This document shows, piece after piece, positions 46,698 to 57,642 of a stretch of 64,000 nt of DNA; position 1 is the first letter of the stretch, and each line of letters begins with the position of its first letter. Both the position numbers and the translations under genes were made by a program. The notes below the pieces were generated by a model. That model made no database searches and had not been told where the DNA came from. It saw nothing but the letters and a program-made list of their open reading frames with translations. Source of the stretch: JAOBAU01 sp034667465 (GTDB taxonomy: Bacteria > Acidobacteriota > Thermoanaerobaculia > Gp7-AA8); contig JAXDJV010000014.1 in NCBI GenBank assembly GCA_034667465.1, forward strand, positions 259,404-323,403, in the 5' to 3' direction.

Positions 46698-47449
46698 ATG
46701 ACCGACATCCGCATCGGCACGTCCGGCTGGCACTACAAGCACTGGATCGGCCGCTACTATCCGGAAGACATCAAGCCGGCCGCGATGCTCGCCCACTATC
46801 TCCGCGACTTCGACACGGTCGAGCTCAACAACACCTTCTATCACCTGCCGAAAGAGGAGTCGTTCGACGCGTGGCGCGACGCAACGCCGCGTGACTTTCT
46901 CTTCGCCGTGAAAGGCAGCCGCTTCCTGACGCACCTGATCAAGCTGAAGGATCCGAGCGCGGTCTCATCAACTTCATCCCGCGCGCGGAACGCCTCGGCG
47001 CGAAGCTCGGTCCGATCCTCTGGCAGCTCCCGCCTCGCTGGAACGTCAACCTCGAGCGGCTCGAAGAGTTCCTGCAGCGACTGCCGCCCGAGCATCGCTA
47101 CGCGTTCGAGCTGCGCAACGAAACGTGGATGACCGACGAAGTGCTCACGCTGCTGCAGAAGTACAACGCGGCGTTTTGCATCTACGAACTGGCCGGCTAT
47201 CACTCGCCGATCGAAGTCACCGCCGACTGGACGTACGTTCGACTGCACGGTCCGACCGCGTTCAAATATCAGGGAAGTTACAGCGATCGGCAGCTCGCGA
47301 AGTGGGCGGAACGGATCGAATCGTGGAAGAAGAAGATGAAGGCGATCTACGTCTACTTCGACAACGACGACTCCGCGTACGCGGTCGACAATGCGCTGAT
47401 GCTGAAGAAGCTCATCGGCGCGACGAAGCGTCGACGTAACGCGGCGTAA
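46698..47449 (+). pseudogene. DUF72 protein gene with one-base deletion
   Basis: The ATG at 46698 starts a typical DUF72 protein (IRIGTSGWHYKHWIGRYYP, VELNNTFYHLPKEESF, DFLFAVKGSRFLTH) up to KLKDP, after which the frame is lost. From about 46955 the adjacent frame resumes with RAERLGAKLGPILWQLPPRW, LPPEHRYAFELRNETW and WTYVRLHGPTAFKYQGSYS, to a stop at 47449. The total of 752 nt is one short of a full codon count, which fits a single base missing after CCG in GATCCGAGCGCG. DUF72 proteins are TIM-barrel proteins of unknown function. A sequencing error is possible. Confidence 0.85.
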
Positions 47450-47484
47450 CAGCGGCCGTGGCCGTTGCGGTGTAGCATCACTAC

Positions 47485-48189
47485 ATGGGTACAACCCGGC
47501 GGAACGTCGCGTTCACGCCGTTCTTTCGCTGGCAACTGGCCGGCGTGGTTCTCCTCATCGCCGCGTGCATCGCGGTGTGGGGCGGCGGCGGCGCGCGCAT
47601 GCGGCTCCGTTTGCGTGCGCTTCGACTCGATGGCAACGAGACCACCGGCGTCATCACCGAAACGGGATTCGACGGCGACCGTTACGTGGTTCGCTATCGC
47701 TTCGACGTCGACGGCGCGACGCACGAAGGAGAGATGCACGCGCCGGCGCGGCGTTACGCCGATCGTTACGTGCGCGGCGATACGACGCCGGTCGCGTATC
47801 TCGCCGAGAACCCGCTCGTCAGCGTGCCGCGCGCGAAACGGGAGATCGACGACTCGTTCATCGACGGAAACACCGGACCCGATCTGTTGCGCGCGCTGGC
47901 GTACACGCTCGGCATCTCGCTGCTGTTGATTGCGCTGCTGATCGCCGCGCTGCGCCAGCGGCGGCTGTTGAGCGAAGGCAACATCCTCGGCGCGACGATC
48001 ATGGACGTCGATGAGCGGAAGCGCGTGAAGTATCAGTTCACGACGCCGGCCGGCGAGCTCCACGCGCGCCGCGTTTCGCTGCGACGTCCGCCGTCGACCG
48101 GGGAGCGGGTCGACGTCTGCTGGATGCCGGGGCGGCCCGCGAAGAGCCGCCTCCGGAGTGAGCTCAGATACGTGAAGATCGTCGACTGA
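47485..48189 (+). CDS. DUF3592 membrane protein
   Basis: 234 residues. Two membrane helices (about 14-34 and 133-153) border a beta-rich part (TTGVITETGFDGDRYVVRYRFDVDG, RGDTTPVAYLAENP). A second beta-rich part (ILGATIMDVDERKRVKYQFTTPAG) follows. This is the usual DUF3592 layout with a repeated extracytoplasmic domain. Function unknown. It stands 36 nt after the DUF72 remnant. Confidence 0.75.
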   Translation: MGTTRRNVAFTPFFRWQLAGVVLLIAACIAVWGGGGARMRLRLRALRLDGNETTGVITETGFDGDRYVVRYRFDVDGATHEGEMHAPARRYADRYVRGDTTPVAYLAENPLVSVPRAKREIDDSFIDGNTGPDLLRALAYTLGISLLLIALLIAALRQRRLLSEGNILGATIMDVDERKRVKYQFTTPAGELHARRVSLRRPPSTGERVDVCWMPGRPAKSRLRSELRYVKIVD

Positions 48190-48906
48190 TCAGCGGCGAC
48201 GGCTGCCGCCGCCGAAGATCTGCAGCATGAACAGGAACAGGTTGACGAGATCGAGATACAGCATCAGCGAGCCGATGATGGCGAGGTTTTCCTGCAGTCC
48301 CGGCGGCGACGACGCCAGCGCGCGCAGGCGCTGCGTGTCATACGCGGTGAGACCGAGGAAGACGAAGACGCCGATGTAGGCGACGGTCATCGACAGCGCG
48401 GTCGAATGAATGAAGATGTTGATGACGCTGCAGAGCACGATGCCGATCAGACCCATGAAGAAGAACGATCCCCACGAGGTGAGATCGCGCTTCGTGACGG
48501 TGCCGTAGATGCTCATGCCGGCGAACATGCCGGCGGCGGTGACGAACGCCTGGGTGATCGCGGCCGCGCTGTACGCGAAAAAGATCCAGCTGAGCGTGAA
48601 GCCGTTGAGCAGCGAGAAGGCGAGGAACGCGCCTGCCGCCGTGCCGGCCGACATCTTCGTGATACGCGCGGAGAGAAAGACGACAAGGCCGAACTCCACC
48701 GCGATCAGGATGAATGACATGCCGCGATTGGCGAGCACGAGTTGCTGCATCGGCTCCGACATCGCAACCCAGAGCGACGCCACGGCCGTGACGAGCAATC
48801 CGGCGAACATCCAGCGATAGACCGAGGCGATGAACGCCCGCGTTCCCATCCCTGCTTCCGCCGTGGCCGCCGAAAGCCACGGACGCTGCGGTTCGAAAGA
48901 ATTCAT
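48190..48906 (-). CDS. Bax inhibitor-1 family membrane protein (YbhL/YccA-like)
   Basis: 238 residues from the ATG at 48906, with a CTGGAGGAC ribosome site. Seven hydrophobic helices, ending with the family segment DTQRLRALASSPPGLQENLAIIGSLMLYLDLVNLFLFMLQIF. Bacterial members are proton- or calcium-permeable membrane proteins; some (YccA) interact with FtsH. It abuts the convergent DUF3592 gene with no gap. Confidence 0.9.
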   Translation of the reverse strand: MNSFEPQRPWLSAATAEAGMGTRAFIASVYRWMFAGLLVTAVASLWVAMSEPMQQLVLANRGMSFILIAVEFGLVVFLSARITKMSAGTAAGAFLAFSLLNGFTLSWIFFAYSAAAITQAFVTAAGMFAGMSIYGTVTKRDLTSWGSFFFMGLIGIVLCSVINIFIHSTALSMTVAYIGVFVFLGLTAYDTQRLRALASSPPGLQENLAIIGSLMLYLDLVNLFLFMLQIFGGGSRRR

Positions 48907-48982
48907 CTTTTTAGTCCTCCAGTTACTGCGCGCTGGGAAACAGCAGCGCCGCGAACGATAGTCCTTATTTTCTACGCCGCAA

Positions 48983-49084
48983 GGTGCCGAGTGCTGAGTG
49001 CAGAGTGCTGAGAACGTCAAAATCCGAGCACGAATCATGCTGCGCACTTCCTGACTCAGCACTCTGCACTCAGCACGCAGCACC
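48983..49084. repeat. Hairpin of TGAGTGC-type heptamers
   Basis: The left arm (48983-49012) reads GGTGC followed by units GAGTGCT, GAGTGCA, GAGTGCT. The right arm (49051-49084) is the inverse with two or three mismatches over 30 nt. The loop is about 38 nt. It lies in the 286 nt gap upstream of dnaK and shares its unit with 62741-62820. I see nothing else coding in this gap. Confidence 0.85.
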
Positions 49085-49192
49085 CGAGTCGCAAAGCGCG
49101 CGGAATTAACAATATGACACTCAGGTTTTGCTACGTACAGAATCTGACAATAGGACGCTCAAGCGACCTAAGTCACAGAAGGAGAATAACTT

Positions 49193-51103
<1,911 letters not shown>

Positions 51104-51115
51104 CGGATTCGGTGA

Positions 51116-51141
51116 GGGGACAGGCGCTTTCGCCTGTCCCC
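51116..51141 (+). terminator. Strong hairpin between dnaK and hspR
   Basis: GGGGACAGGCG (51116-51126) pairs perfectly with CGCCTGTCCCC over a CTTT loop. No T-run follows, so it may attenuate or stabilise transcripts and not end transcription fully. The core is shared with the hairpin at 25081-25107. Confidence 0.65.
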
Positions 51142-51159
51142 TTCACGGAGAAATATCAA

Positions 51160-51558
51160 ATGGGACGGCGCAGATCCGACGGCTACGTGATGATCTCCAT
51201 CATCGCGGAGCGCTACAACATTCATCCGCAAACGCTCCGTCTGTACGAGCGCGAAGGATTGATCAAGCCGGCGCGCACGTCAGGCAACACCCGCCTTTAC
51301 GGTCAGGACGAGATTCGCAAGCTGGAGATGATCCTCGCGCTCACGCGTGACCTCGGCGTCAACCTGGCCGGCGTGGAAGTGATCCTCAACGTGAAGCGCG
51401 CGCTCGATGATGCGCTCGAAGCGGTCGAGCGCGCCGAGGATCATTTCGAACAGATGATGCGCGTGATCCGCCAGAGCGTGCTCGACAAGCGTCACGGCAT
51501 CGAGCGCGAAAACGCTTTGGTGAAATCGCCGCCGCGCGGACTCGCGAAGACGCGCTGA
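51160..51558 (+). CDS. hspR: HspR-type MerR family repressor
   Basis: 132 residues from the ATG at 51160, just after a CACGGAG ribosome site. The MerR-type winged helix begins GYVMISIIAERYNIHPQTLRLYEREGLIKPART, continues NTRLYGQDEIRKLEMILALTRDLGVNLAGVEVIL, and ends in a coiled coil (ALDDALEAVERAEDHFEQM). In actinobacteria and others HspR represses dnaK by binding HAIR operators and uses DnaK as co-repressor. The gene order dnaK-hspR supports this role here. I did not find a perfect HAIR inverted repeat upstream of dnaK, only a half-like GCTCAAG near 49160. Confidence 0.85.
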   Translation: MGRRRSDGYVMISIIAERYNIHPQTLRLYEREGLIKPARTSGNTRLYGQDEIRKLEMILALTRDLGVNLAGVEVILNVKRALDDALEAVERAEDHFEQMMRVIRQSVLDKRHGIERENALVKSPPRGLAKTR

Positions 51559-51596
51559 GCGTTCGCTGCGTCGTGCGCGGCGCTACACTCCCGTGC

Positions 51597-53324
51597 ATGA
51601 AAACGATGTTCATCGCGGCGCTCTTCGCCATACCGGCTCTTCTTTGTGCAGCGGACACGCCGGCGGTCTCGACGATGGAGCCCGGCGGGCTGCATCGAAT
51701 CGCGCACGATTACTACCAGTGGCGGCAGCGCAACTATCCGGTCTTCGCTTCCGATCAGGGAAATCATGCGTGGGACGATCGGATCACCGACTATTCGCCG
51801 GCGGCGATCGAGTCGCGTCGAGTGTACGTGCGCGACGTGCTTGCGGGCGTTCGTGCTGCCGACACCGCGAAGTGGAATCGCGATGATCGGATCGACTGGA
51901 TTCTTTTTCGCGCGCAGCTCGAATCGGCGGAGTTCGCCGATCGCGTGCTCGATCGCGAGGCGACCGATCCCGGCGTGTACGTCGGCGACGCCGGCAACGC
52001 CATCTTCTCGCTGCTGAAGAAAGAGTACGACGCGCCGCAGAAGCGCGCGCTGTCGGCGACCGCGCGTTTGAGCGCGATGCCGGCGATGCTCGAGCAGGCG
52101 AAGAAGAACCTGACGCGGCCGGTGCGACTCTATTCGCAGCTGGCCATCGAATCGGCGCGTGCCATCGATCCGCTCTTCGTCGACAGCCTCGCATCGCTCA
52201 CCAAAGACCTTTCACCGGACGAGCGGAAAGCGTTCGTCGCCGCGCGCGACGGTGCAGTCAAAGCAATGCATGCGTACGCCGACTGGCTCGAAGCGAAGCT
52301 GCCGTCGATGCAGCCGTGGCGGCCGATCGGCGAAGAGAACTACAACTACATGCTTCGCCACATCCTGCTGCTGCCGATGGACTCACGCGACGTCGCGCAC
52401 CTCGGCGAAGTCGAGCTCGGCCGCTATCGCGCGCTCGAAGCGATGCTCCCCGATCCGTCGCTCGCCGATCCCGATCCGAAACGCGTCGCGAACATCCCGG
52501 CCGATCAGCAGGCGTTCCTGAAAGCGTACGAGAGTCGCGAAGCGGAGATGATCCGTTTCCTCGGCGAGAAGAAACTGATCACGCTCCCGCCGTACCTCGG
52601 ACCGTTTCTCATCAAACAACTGCCCGAGGCATTCAAGCCGACGAGTCCTGGCGGCTTCATGAATCCTCCGGGACTTTACGATCGCGACGACAGCGGCTTC
52701 TACTTCATCCCGACGTACAACCCGGCCAGCCGCAACTTCTACATCCGCGCGGCGATCGAAGATCCGCGTCCGATCCTCGGGCACGAAGGGATCCCCGGCC
52801 ACTTCCTGCAGATCTCGATTGCCAATCATCTGCAGAACGAGATCCGCCGCCATCAGGGCGACAACGTCTTCACCGAAGGGTGGGCGCTCTACACCGAAGA
52901 GATGTTGCTGCGGGAAGGACTCTATCCGGCCGACTCAGCAGGCGCCGGACAGATCCTTCGTCTTTCGCGTTATCGCTCGGCGCGTATCGGCGTCGACGTC
53001 AATCTCCACACCGGCCGCTGGACCTTCGAGCAGGGCGTGAAGTACTTCATGGAAGGCGGCGGGCTCGACCGCGAAGCGGCGGAAGGTGAAGCGGCCGGGG
53101 CAGCGACCGATCCGACGCAGAAGATCAGCTACATCACCGGCAAATGGCAGATCATGAATCTGCTTGGAAAGTATCGCGATCGGAAGGGTGCTGCGTTTCG
53201 TCTCGGGCAGTTTCATGACGACCTCATCGCGAACGGCGGGCTGCCGCTTTCGGTCATCGAGTGGCTGTTGCTCGACGATCCGTCGGCCCTCGCAAAGGCG
53301 ACAGGAATCAATTTGGCGCAGTAA
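51597..53324 (+). CDS. DUF885 family zinc-peptidase-like protein
   Basis: 575 residues from the ATG at 51597, with a signal peptide (about 1-18, LLCAAD). The DUF885 region includes WDDRITDYSPAAIESRRVYV, a middle part ending NFYIRAAIEDPRPILGHEGIPGHFLQ, which gives the HExxxH-type zinc motif HEGIPGH, and DNVFTEGWALYTEEML with its distal Glu. The family contains predicted peptidases of the periplasm. No partner gene is attached, and a cold-shock gene follows after 150 nt. Confidence 0.88.
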   Translation: MKTMFIAALFAIPALLCAADTPAVSTMEPGGLHRIAHDYYQWRQRNYPVFASDQGNHAWDDRITDYSPAAIESRRVYVRDVLAGVRAADTAKWNRDDRIDWILFRAQLESAEFADRVLDREATDPGVYVGDAGNAIFSLLKKEYDAPQKRALSATARLSAMPAMLEQAKKNLTRPVRLYSQLAIESARAIDPLFVDSLASLTKDLSPDERKAFVAARDGAVKAMHAYADWLEAKLPSMQPWRPIGEENYNYMLRHILLLPMDSRDVAHLGEVELGRYRALEAMLPDPSLADPDPKRVANIPADQQAFLKAYESREAEMIRFLGEKKLITLPPYLGPFLIKQLPEAFKPTSPGGFMNPPGLYDRDDSGFYFIPTYNPASRNFYIRAAIEDPRPILGHEGIPGHFLQISIANHLQNEIRRHQGDNVFTEGWALYTEEMLLREGLYPADSAGAGQILRLSRYRSARIGVDVNLHTGRWTFEQGVKYFMEGGGLDREAAEGEAAGAATDPTQKISYITGKWQIMNLLGKYRDRKGAAFRLGQFHDDLIANGGLPLSVIEWLLLDDPSALAKATGINLAQ

Positions 53325-53474
53325 ACGTGCAATCGAGGAATTTCCTGATTACGCCTGGGCGTTGCGTTGCGCCGACTAGTGGTTTGCTGTCGAGATGCAG
53401 TCGAGTTGAGGCCGAGACGTATCAGCCGCTTCTGAATCTCCAAGGCAACACGAGAAAGAAACAAGGAGATCTGC

Positions 53475-53678
53475 ATGCGTCAGACTGGTACGGTCAAGTG
53501 GTTCAACGATGCCAAGGGTTTTGGATTCATCACGACGGAGTCGGGCGAGGACGTGTTCGTCCATTTCAGCGCGATTCAGGGCGGCGGCTTCCGTTCGCTC
53601 GCCGAGGGCGCGAACGTCGAATTCGACGTGACTCAGGGTCCGAAAGGCCTGCAGGCCGCGAACGTCGTCGTCCGCTAA
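53475..53678 (+). CDS. Cold-shock domain protein (CspA family)
   Basis: 67 residues. RNP motifs [20 protein letters not shown] (RNP1 and RNP2) and KWFNDAKGF are intact. The protein binds single-stranded nucleic acid and probably acts as an RNA chaperone. A leader of about 150 nt precedes it, which is typical of cold-shock mRNAs, with the ribosome site AAGGAGAT. A clear terminator follows at 53705. Confidence 0.97.
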   Translation: MRQTGTVKWFNDAKGFGFITTESGEDVFVHFSAIQGGGFRSLAEGANVEFDVTQGPKGLQAANVVVR

Positions 53679-53704
53679 GCGACACGATTTCGTAATCAAC
53701 CACG

Positions 53705-53728
53705 GGACGGCCTTCGGGCCGTCCTTTT
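53705..53728 (+). terminator. Intrinsic terminator of the cold-shock gene
   Basis: GGACGGCC pairs with GGCCGTCC over a TTCG tetraloop, followed by TTTT. Confidence 0.9.
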
Positions 53729-53747
53729 GCATTTCAGGGGAGCAATC

Positions 53748-54515
53748 ATGCAAATGACCTCGCACGCCGCCGGAACCTTCTGCTGGATCGAGCTCGCCAC
53801 GAACGACACCGCATCGGCGAAGGCTTTCTACGGCGGCATTTTCGGCTGGACCGCCAAAGACATGCCGATGGGCGAGCACGGCTTTTACACGATGCTGCAG
53901 AAAGACGGACGCGACGCCGGCGCGCTCTTCGAGAACAAAGAGATGCGCCCGAACTGGCTCTCCTACGTCGCCGTCGAGAGCGTCGACGACACGATCAAAA
54001 CCGCGAAAGACCTCGGCGCAAACGTCGTCGCCGGACCGATGGATGTTTTCGACTCCGGACGGATGGCCGTCCTCACCGATCCGCAGGGCGCTGCGTTCGC
54101 GCTGTGGCAACCGAAGCAACACATCGGCATCGGCGTCTTCGGTGAAACGAGCTCGCTGGTCTGGAACGAACTGGCGACGAGCGACGAGCAGGCAGCGACG
54201 ACGTTCTACACGTCACTGTTCGGCTGGAAAACGAAGGTCGACGCCGGCAACCCGATGCGGTACACGGAGTTCTCCGTTGCCGATCGTGCGATTGGAGGCA
54301 TGTACAAACTCAAGCCGGAGATGAAGGGCATTCCGCCGCACTGGATTCCTTACATCGCCGTCGACGACTGCGACGCGACCATCGCGAAGACGAAAGAGCT
54401 CGGCGGCTCCGTGATGATGCCGCCGATGGACATCCCGGGTGTCGGACGTTTCGCGGTGATCAACGATCCGCAGGGCGCTGCGATCTCCATCATCAAAACG
54501 GAACCGCGCGCGTGA
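53748..54515 (+). CDS. Double VOC (glyoxalase-like) domain protein
   Basis: 255 residues from the ATG at 53748, with a GGGGAGCAA ribosome site. It has two VOC modules (about 6-125 and 130-250), each with the pattern F-x-G-W and a D-P-Q-G-A end (LTDPQGAAFALW and INDPQGAAISII). Similar proteins are predicted glyoxalase, bleomycin-resistance or dioxygenase relatives; metal ligands cannot be fixed with confidence. A hairpin separates it from the convergent DUF1579 gene. Confidence 0.88.
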   Translation: MQMTSHAAGTFCWIELATNDTASAKAFYGGIFGWTAKDMPMGEHGFYTMLQKDGRDAGALFENKEMRPNWLSYVAVESVDDTIKTAKDLGANVVAGPMDVFDSGRMAVLTDPQGAAFALWQPKQHIGIGVFGETSSLVWNELATSDEQAATTFYTSLFGWKTKVDAGNPMRYTEFSVADRAIGGMYKLKPEMKGIPPHWIPYIAVDDCDATIAKTKELGGSVMMPPMDIPGVGRFAVINDPQGAAISIIKTEPRA

Positions 54516-54520
54516 TCAAC

Positions 54521-54544
54521 GGAGGCGGGCTCGGGCCCGCCTCC
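54521..54544. terminator. Bidirectional hairpin between convergent genes
   Basis: GGAGGCGGGC pairs with GCCCGCCTCC over a TCGG loop. It sits between the VOC and DUF1579 stops and could serve both. Confidence 0.75.
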
Positions 54545-54551
54545 TTCGCGC

Positions 54552-55154
54552 TTACTTCTTCACGCGCGTGTAGCTGATCTCCATCATCTTGAACATCTGT
54601 CCGGCCGGATCGGGCATCCACATCTCGAGCATGTGGTGATCCTTGTCGGTGACGGTGACGACTTCCTTCACCGGCATCGTCTTGCCGGAAACCGGATCGT
54701 CCATCGATGAGTTGAACGTGTACCTGCCGTCGTCGCCGCGCGTGCCGGTCGACGTCATCACCGATGTCGACATCGTGTCCATCCAGGTGCCGACGTACAT
54801 CTTTTTGATGTTGTCGTAGCCGGTGTAGCCGACGCCTTTGAACGGCTGACCCATGAACATGCCGCTGTAGCGCTGCTCGACCCAGCGGCCGTCGAGCGCC
54901 CACGTGTTGTGCGACTTGCCGGTTGACGTCATCGGCGGCGCGCCGGGCGCCATCCACATCGTCGCCTTCGTGCTGAAATCGCCGACCATGTCGTTGAGCT
55001 TCTTGTGCGCATCGCCGGGCGTGGCGGCTTTCATCGCCGCTTCCATCGCCACCTTTTCTTCAGCGGACGGCTCGACCTTCTGCGGTTCGTCGGCGAATAC
55101 CACCGCGGCCGCGAGCAGACACGAGAACAGGGCAACCGGGACCTTGATCCTCAT
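54552..55154 (-). CDS. DUF1579 family secreted protein
   Basis: 200 residues with a signal peptide (1-21, AVVFAD). DUF1579 features are: DAHKKLNDMVGDFSTKATMWMAPGAP, GRWVEQRYSGMFMGQPFKGVGYTGYDN and KMYVGTWMDTMSTSVMTSTGT, ending in DKDHHMLEMWMPDP. The family is a lipocalin-like beta-barrel of unknown role. A ribosome site (GAAGGAG) precedes the start. Confidence 0.9.
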   Translation of the reverse strand: MRIKVPVALFSCLLAAAVVFADEPQKVEPSAEEKVAMEAAMKAATPGDAHKKLNDMVGDFSTKATMWMAPGAPPMTSTGKSHNTWALDGRWVEQRYSGMFMGQPFKGVGYTGYDNIKKMYVGTWMDTMSTSVMTSTGTRGDDGRYTFNSSMDDPVSGKTMPVKEVVTVTDKDHHMLEMWMPDPAGQMFKMMEISYTRVKK

Positions 55155-55290
55155 CGTTCGTTCTCCTTCGATTCAGTTGTTGGTTATCGGCAGGAATCAT
55201 ATGGCCGGAGTTGAGCGAAAGCACGTTCGGCTACCCCGCGTAGAATCCGGGCGAGGATGAGAGTCGCTGCGACCGTGACGATGCCTCTGC

Positions 55291-55680
55291 GTGCTCGCCT
55301 GCGCAAACGAGCCGCGGCGGCCGGCTTCTGTTTCACCGGCAGCGGAGTGGGCCGGCGGTTCCGACGGCGGATCGTGGATTGACTGCGGTCAGATCACGAA
55401 AGAACCGGTGGTGGCGTTCCGCTGCACGATGTGGTCAGAGGCCGGAGACGTCGTCGCGCGTGGAGAGTTCGTGCACGCGCGCTTCGCCGGAGGGAAGTGG
55501 GTCGCCATCGGGTCGCTTTTCACGCGCCTCGATTACAGCAGCTATGACGGCGATGTCATTCACCTGTCGGGCCGCCGCGCGCTGATACCGGACGGCGACA
55601 TCGATCATCCGTTCAACGCGCAGCACGGCAAACGAACGACGTACGCGCTGGACGTCAGGGTTCGCGAGATCGAATACTGA
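55291..55680 (+). CDS. Lipoprotein-like small protein of unknown function
   Basis: 129 residues from a GTG at 55291; the frame opens only just upstream. The start VLACANEPRR looks like the end of a lipobox (LAC). In the adjacent frame an ATG at 55257 begins a short MRVAATVTMPL stretch that could be the missing signal part. That would mean a one-base frameshift near 55285. The rest has beta-rich sequence (AFRCTMWSEAGDVVARGEF, AGGKWVAIGSLFTRLDYSSYDGD). Family unknown, start uncertain. Confidence 0.5.
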   Translation: MLACANEPRRPASVSPAAEWAGGSDGGSWIDCGQITKEPVVAFRCTMWSEAGDVVARGEFVHARFAGGKWVAIGSLFTRLDYSSYDGDVIHLSGRRALIPDGDIDHPFNAQHGKRTTYALDVRVREIEY

Positions 55681-55710
55681 TGCAACGCGCCGACCCTTTC
55701 GCAATCGCCC

Positions 55711-55914
55711 TCACAACATCCCCTTCGCCTTCGCGATCGGGTACGCCGTGACGATCGCGCCGAGCACGATCACGATGAACGCGTTGCTGATGAACCACGG
55801 ATAGATCATCAGGATGAAGCCGCAGACGAGATAGCTCGGCTCGTGCTGGCGGCGCGCAATCGCCAGATAGACCGTGCCGATTCCGCCGAAGAGGAAGCTG
55901 AGGATGAGAGTCAA
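55711..55914 (-). CDS. Small inner-membrane protein
   Basis: 67 residues with two membrane segments and the pattern LSFLFGGIGTVYLAIARRQH, then YLVCGFILMIYPWFISNAFIVIVLGAIV. This matches a small conserved membrane protein family seen in many proteobacteria and others; function unknown. It lies 1 nt downstream of the ketosynthase stop on the same strand. Confidence 0.7.
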   Translation of the reverse strand: MTLILSFLFGGIGTVYLAIARRQHEPSYLVCGFILMIYPWFISNAFIVIVLGAIVTAYPIAKAKGML

Positions 55915-55915
55915 C

Positions 55916-57559
55916 TCACGAAGTCGTGCCGGCGGTCTCGCGCGACGCGCTCTTCTCCTCGAGATACTGCGGATCCCACGGACGGCTGATGACGCACGAG
56001 TTGATCCCGCCGATGCCCATCGACAACTTGCCGGTGTAGCCGCTCGGATTCACGTCGCATCCTTCGAGCTGTACGAACTTTGCGGAGTGGACGGCGACGT
56101 CGGCGTGCAGCTCGCCTTCGGTCAGCGCCACCGGATACAAACGCCCGCGCACCATGCCCAGATGTTGTGCAGTCAGTTCCCAGCCGCCGCCGACCGACAT
56201 GCCGTGGCCGAACGTTCCCTTGCGCGCGGTGAAGATGACGTCGGGATGGAGCATCTCCAGCGAATGCTCGATCTCCGTCGCGTCGCCGGGCGTTGCCGTC
56301 GCGTGCATGTCCCACGTCGTGACGTCGGCCGCCTGCACTTCCTTCATCGCCGCTTTCATCGCCAGCTGCGGTCCGCCTTTCGACGGCGTGATGATGTGAT
56401 GCGCATCCGACGACGTACCGATGCCGACGAGCTCCATGCCGAGCGGTTTGAATCCCTGCGCCATCAGCTCTTCGGCGTCGCCGACGATCCAGACGCACGA
56501 GCCGCCGGCGACGTGCGTTCCCTTCAAGCCGGTGAGCGGGCGGGAGACATCGGCGTCGGCCGACAACACGTTCGCGTTGTAGAAGGCGGAGATGACGACG
56601 GGATGCGGCGGCGGATCGGTCATGCCGATGACGACCGCTTTCGCTTCGCCGAGGTTGATCGCGTCGACCGCCATCTTCGCGGCGATGCCGAATGAGGCGC
56701 AGGCGGCGATCGGTGCGAACGACGGACCGTTGATGCGGCCGATCATCGAGATCTGCGCGGCCGGAATGTTGGCGATGTTCCACAGCAGGTTCGCCGACAC
56801 CGCGGACCACGGCTCTTCGGGGCAGCCCCACTTCTTGTTGAGCGCGCGAATGCGATTCAGCTTCTGCCGGATCGTTCCGAGTTTTCCCGATCCCGACGAC
56901 GGCGGCACCGGCTCCGACTGCACCTCGGCTGCTTCGCGCAGATACTCCTGCAGCGCGTCGCTCTTCGACGTCCAGAACGTTTCCCATGTGCGCTTCGCGT
57001 CGATCCACGACTCGGAGCCGATCGGCAATTCTTCGGGATCAGGCGGCGCCGCTAAATCGCGCTCAGCGTCGATGTCCGCGCTTCGCGCGTCCATGTGCGC
57101 GCGCAGCGCCGCGCAACGCTCGGGGGCGGCCCAGAACTCGTTCCAGCGATGGATCGCACGATCGTAGGCAAGCGACTGCTCGTGCTGCACCGTGAACTCG
57201 CCGAGGCCGGTGCCGACGTACACATGGCATTGCGTGCCGAGCGATTGCAGATACTGTTCGATCCCTTCGTTCTGCGAGAGCGACTGGATGAACGACCCGA
57301 TGGCGTATTGCACCATCGGACCCATCTTCTCCTTGAGCTGCCCGAACTTGGCGGGCGGGAAGCGCTCGTCGAACCACGCGTGGTATGTTTCGAAGTCGAA
57401 ATCGGGGTATCCGACGAGGAAATTCGACGGGCCGAAGCCCTCAAAAGGGGAGAGCCAACTGTCTGAGCGGGCGAGGTTTGTTTCGAAGGCATCGAGATTC
57501 GGAGACTTTGGGGCGACCAGTCCCCAGCCGAAGATGCCGATGCGTTTGCGGTTGGACAT
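55916..57559 (-). CDS. Beta-ketoacyl synthase (FabF-like) with large insertion
   Basis: 547 residues from the ATG at 57559; an ATG at 57571 adds four residues. The triad is present: Cys287 (IAACASFGIAAK), His419 (DMHATATPGD) and His452 with Lys447 (KGTFGHG), in the KS spacing. The region before Cys287 is about 120 residues longer than in FabF, with a helical insertion near residues 140-255. It condenses acyl chains, but the extra part suggests a special role such as polyketide or unusual fatty-acid synthesis. No acyl carrier protein or other synthase gene is adjacent. Confidence 0.85.
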   Translation of the reverse strand: MSNRKRIGIFGWGLVAPKSPNLDAFETNLARSDSWLSPFEGFGPSNFLVGYPDFDFETYHAWFDERFPPAKFGQLKEKMGPMVQYAIGSFIQSLSQNEGIEQYLQSLGTQCHVYVGTGLGEFTVQHEQSLAYDRAIHRWNEFWAAPERCAALRAHMDARSADIDAERDLAAPPDPEELPIGSESWIDAKRTWETFWTSKSDALQEYLREAAEVQSEPVPPSSGSGKLGTIRQKLNRIRALNKKWGCPEEPWSAVSANLLWNIANIPAAQISMIGRINGPSFAPIAACASFGIAAKMAVDAINLGEAKAVVIGMTDPPPHPVVISAFYNANVLSADADVSRPLTGLKGTHVAGGSCVWIVGDAEELMAQGFKPLGMELVGIGTSSDAHHIITPSKGGPQLAMKAAMKEVQAADVTTWDMHATATPGDATEIEHSLEMLHPDVIFTARKGTFGHGMSVGGGWELTAQHLGMVRGRLYPVALTEGELHADVAVHSAKFVQLEGCDVNPSGYTGKLSMGIGGINSCVISRPWDPQYLEEKSASRETAGTTS

Positions 57560-57642
57560 GCCGCGGTGCATTGTATCCAATCCTGTCAGGGAAATTGCAT
57601 GAGGCAGCGGCGCGCCATTCACGCAATTGAGACGAGGTACCA

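Noticed and set aside
53325..53474. Gap upstream of the cold-shock gene as a possible riboswitch
   Set aside because: A leader of this length is usual for cold-shock genes; I could not identify a specific conserved riboswitch core.
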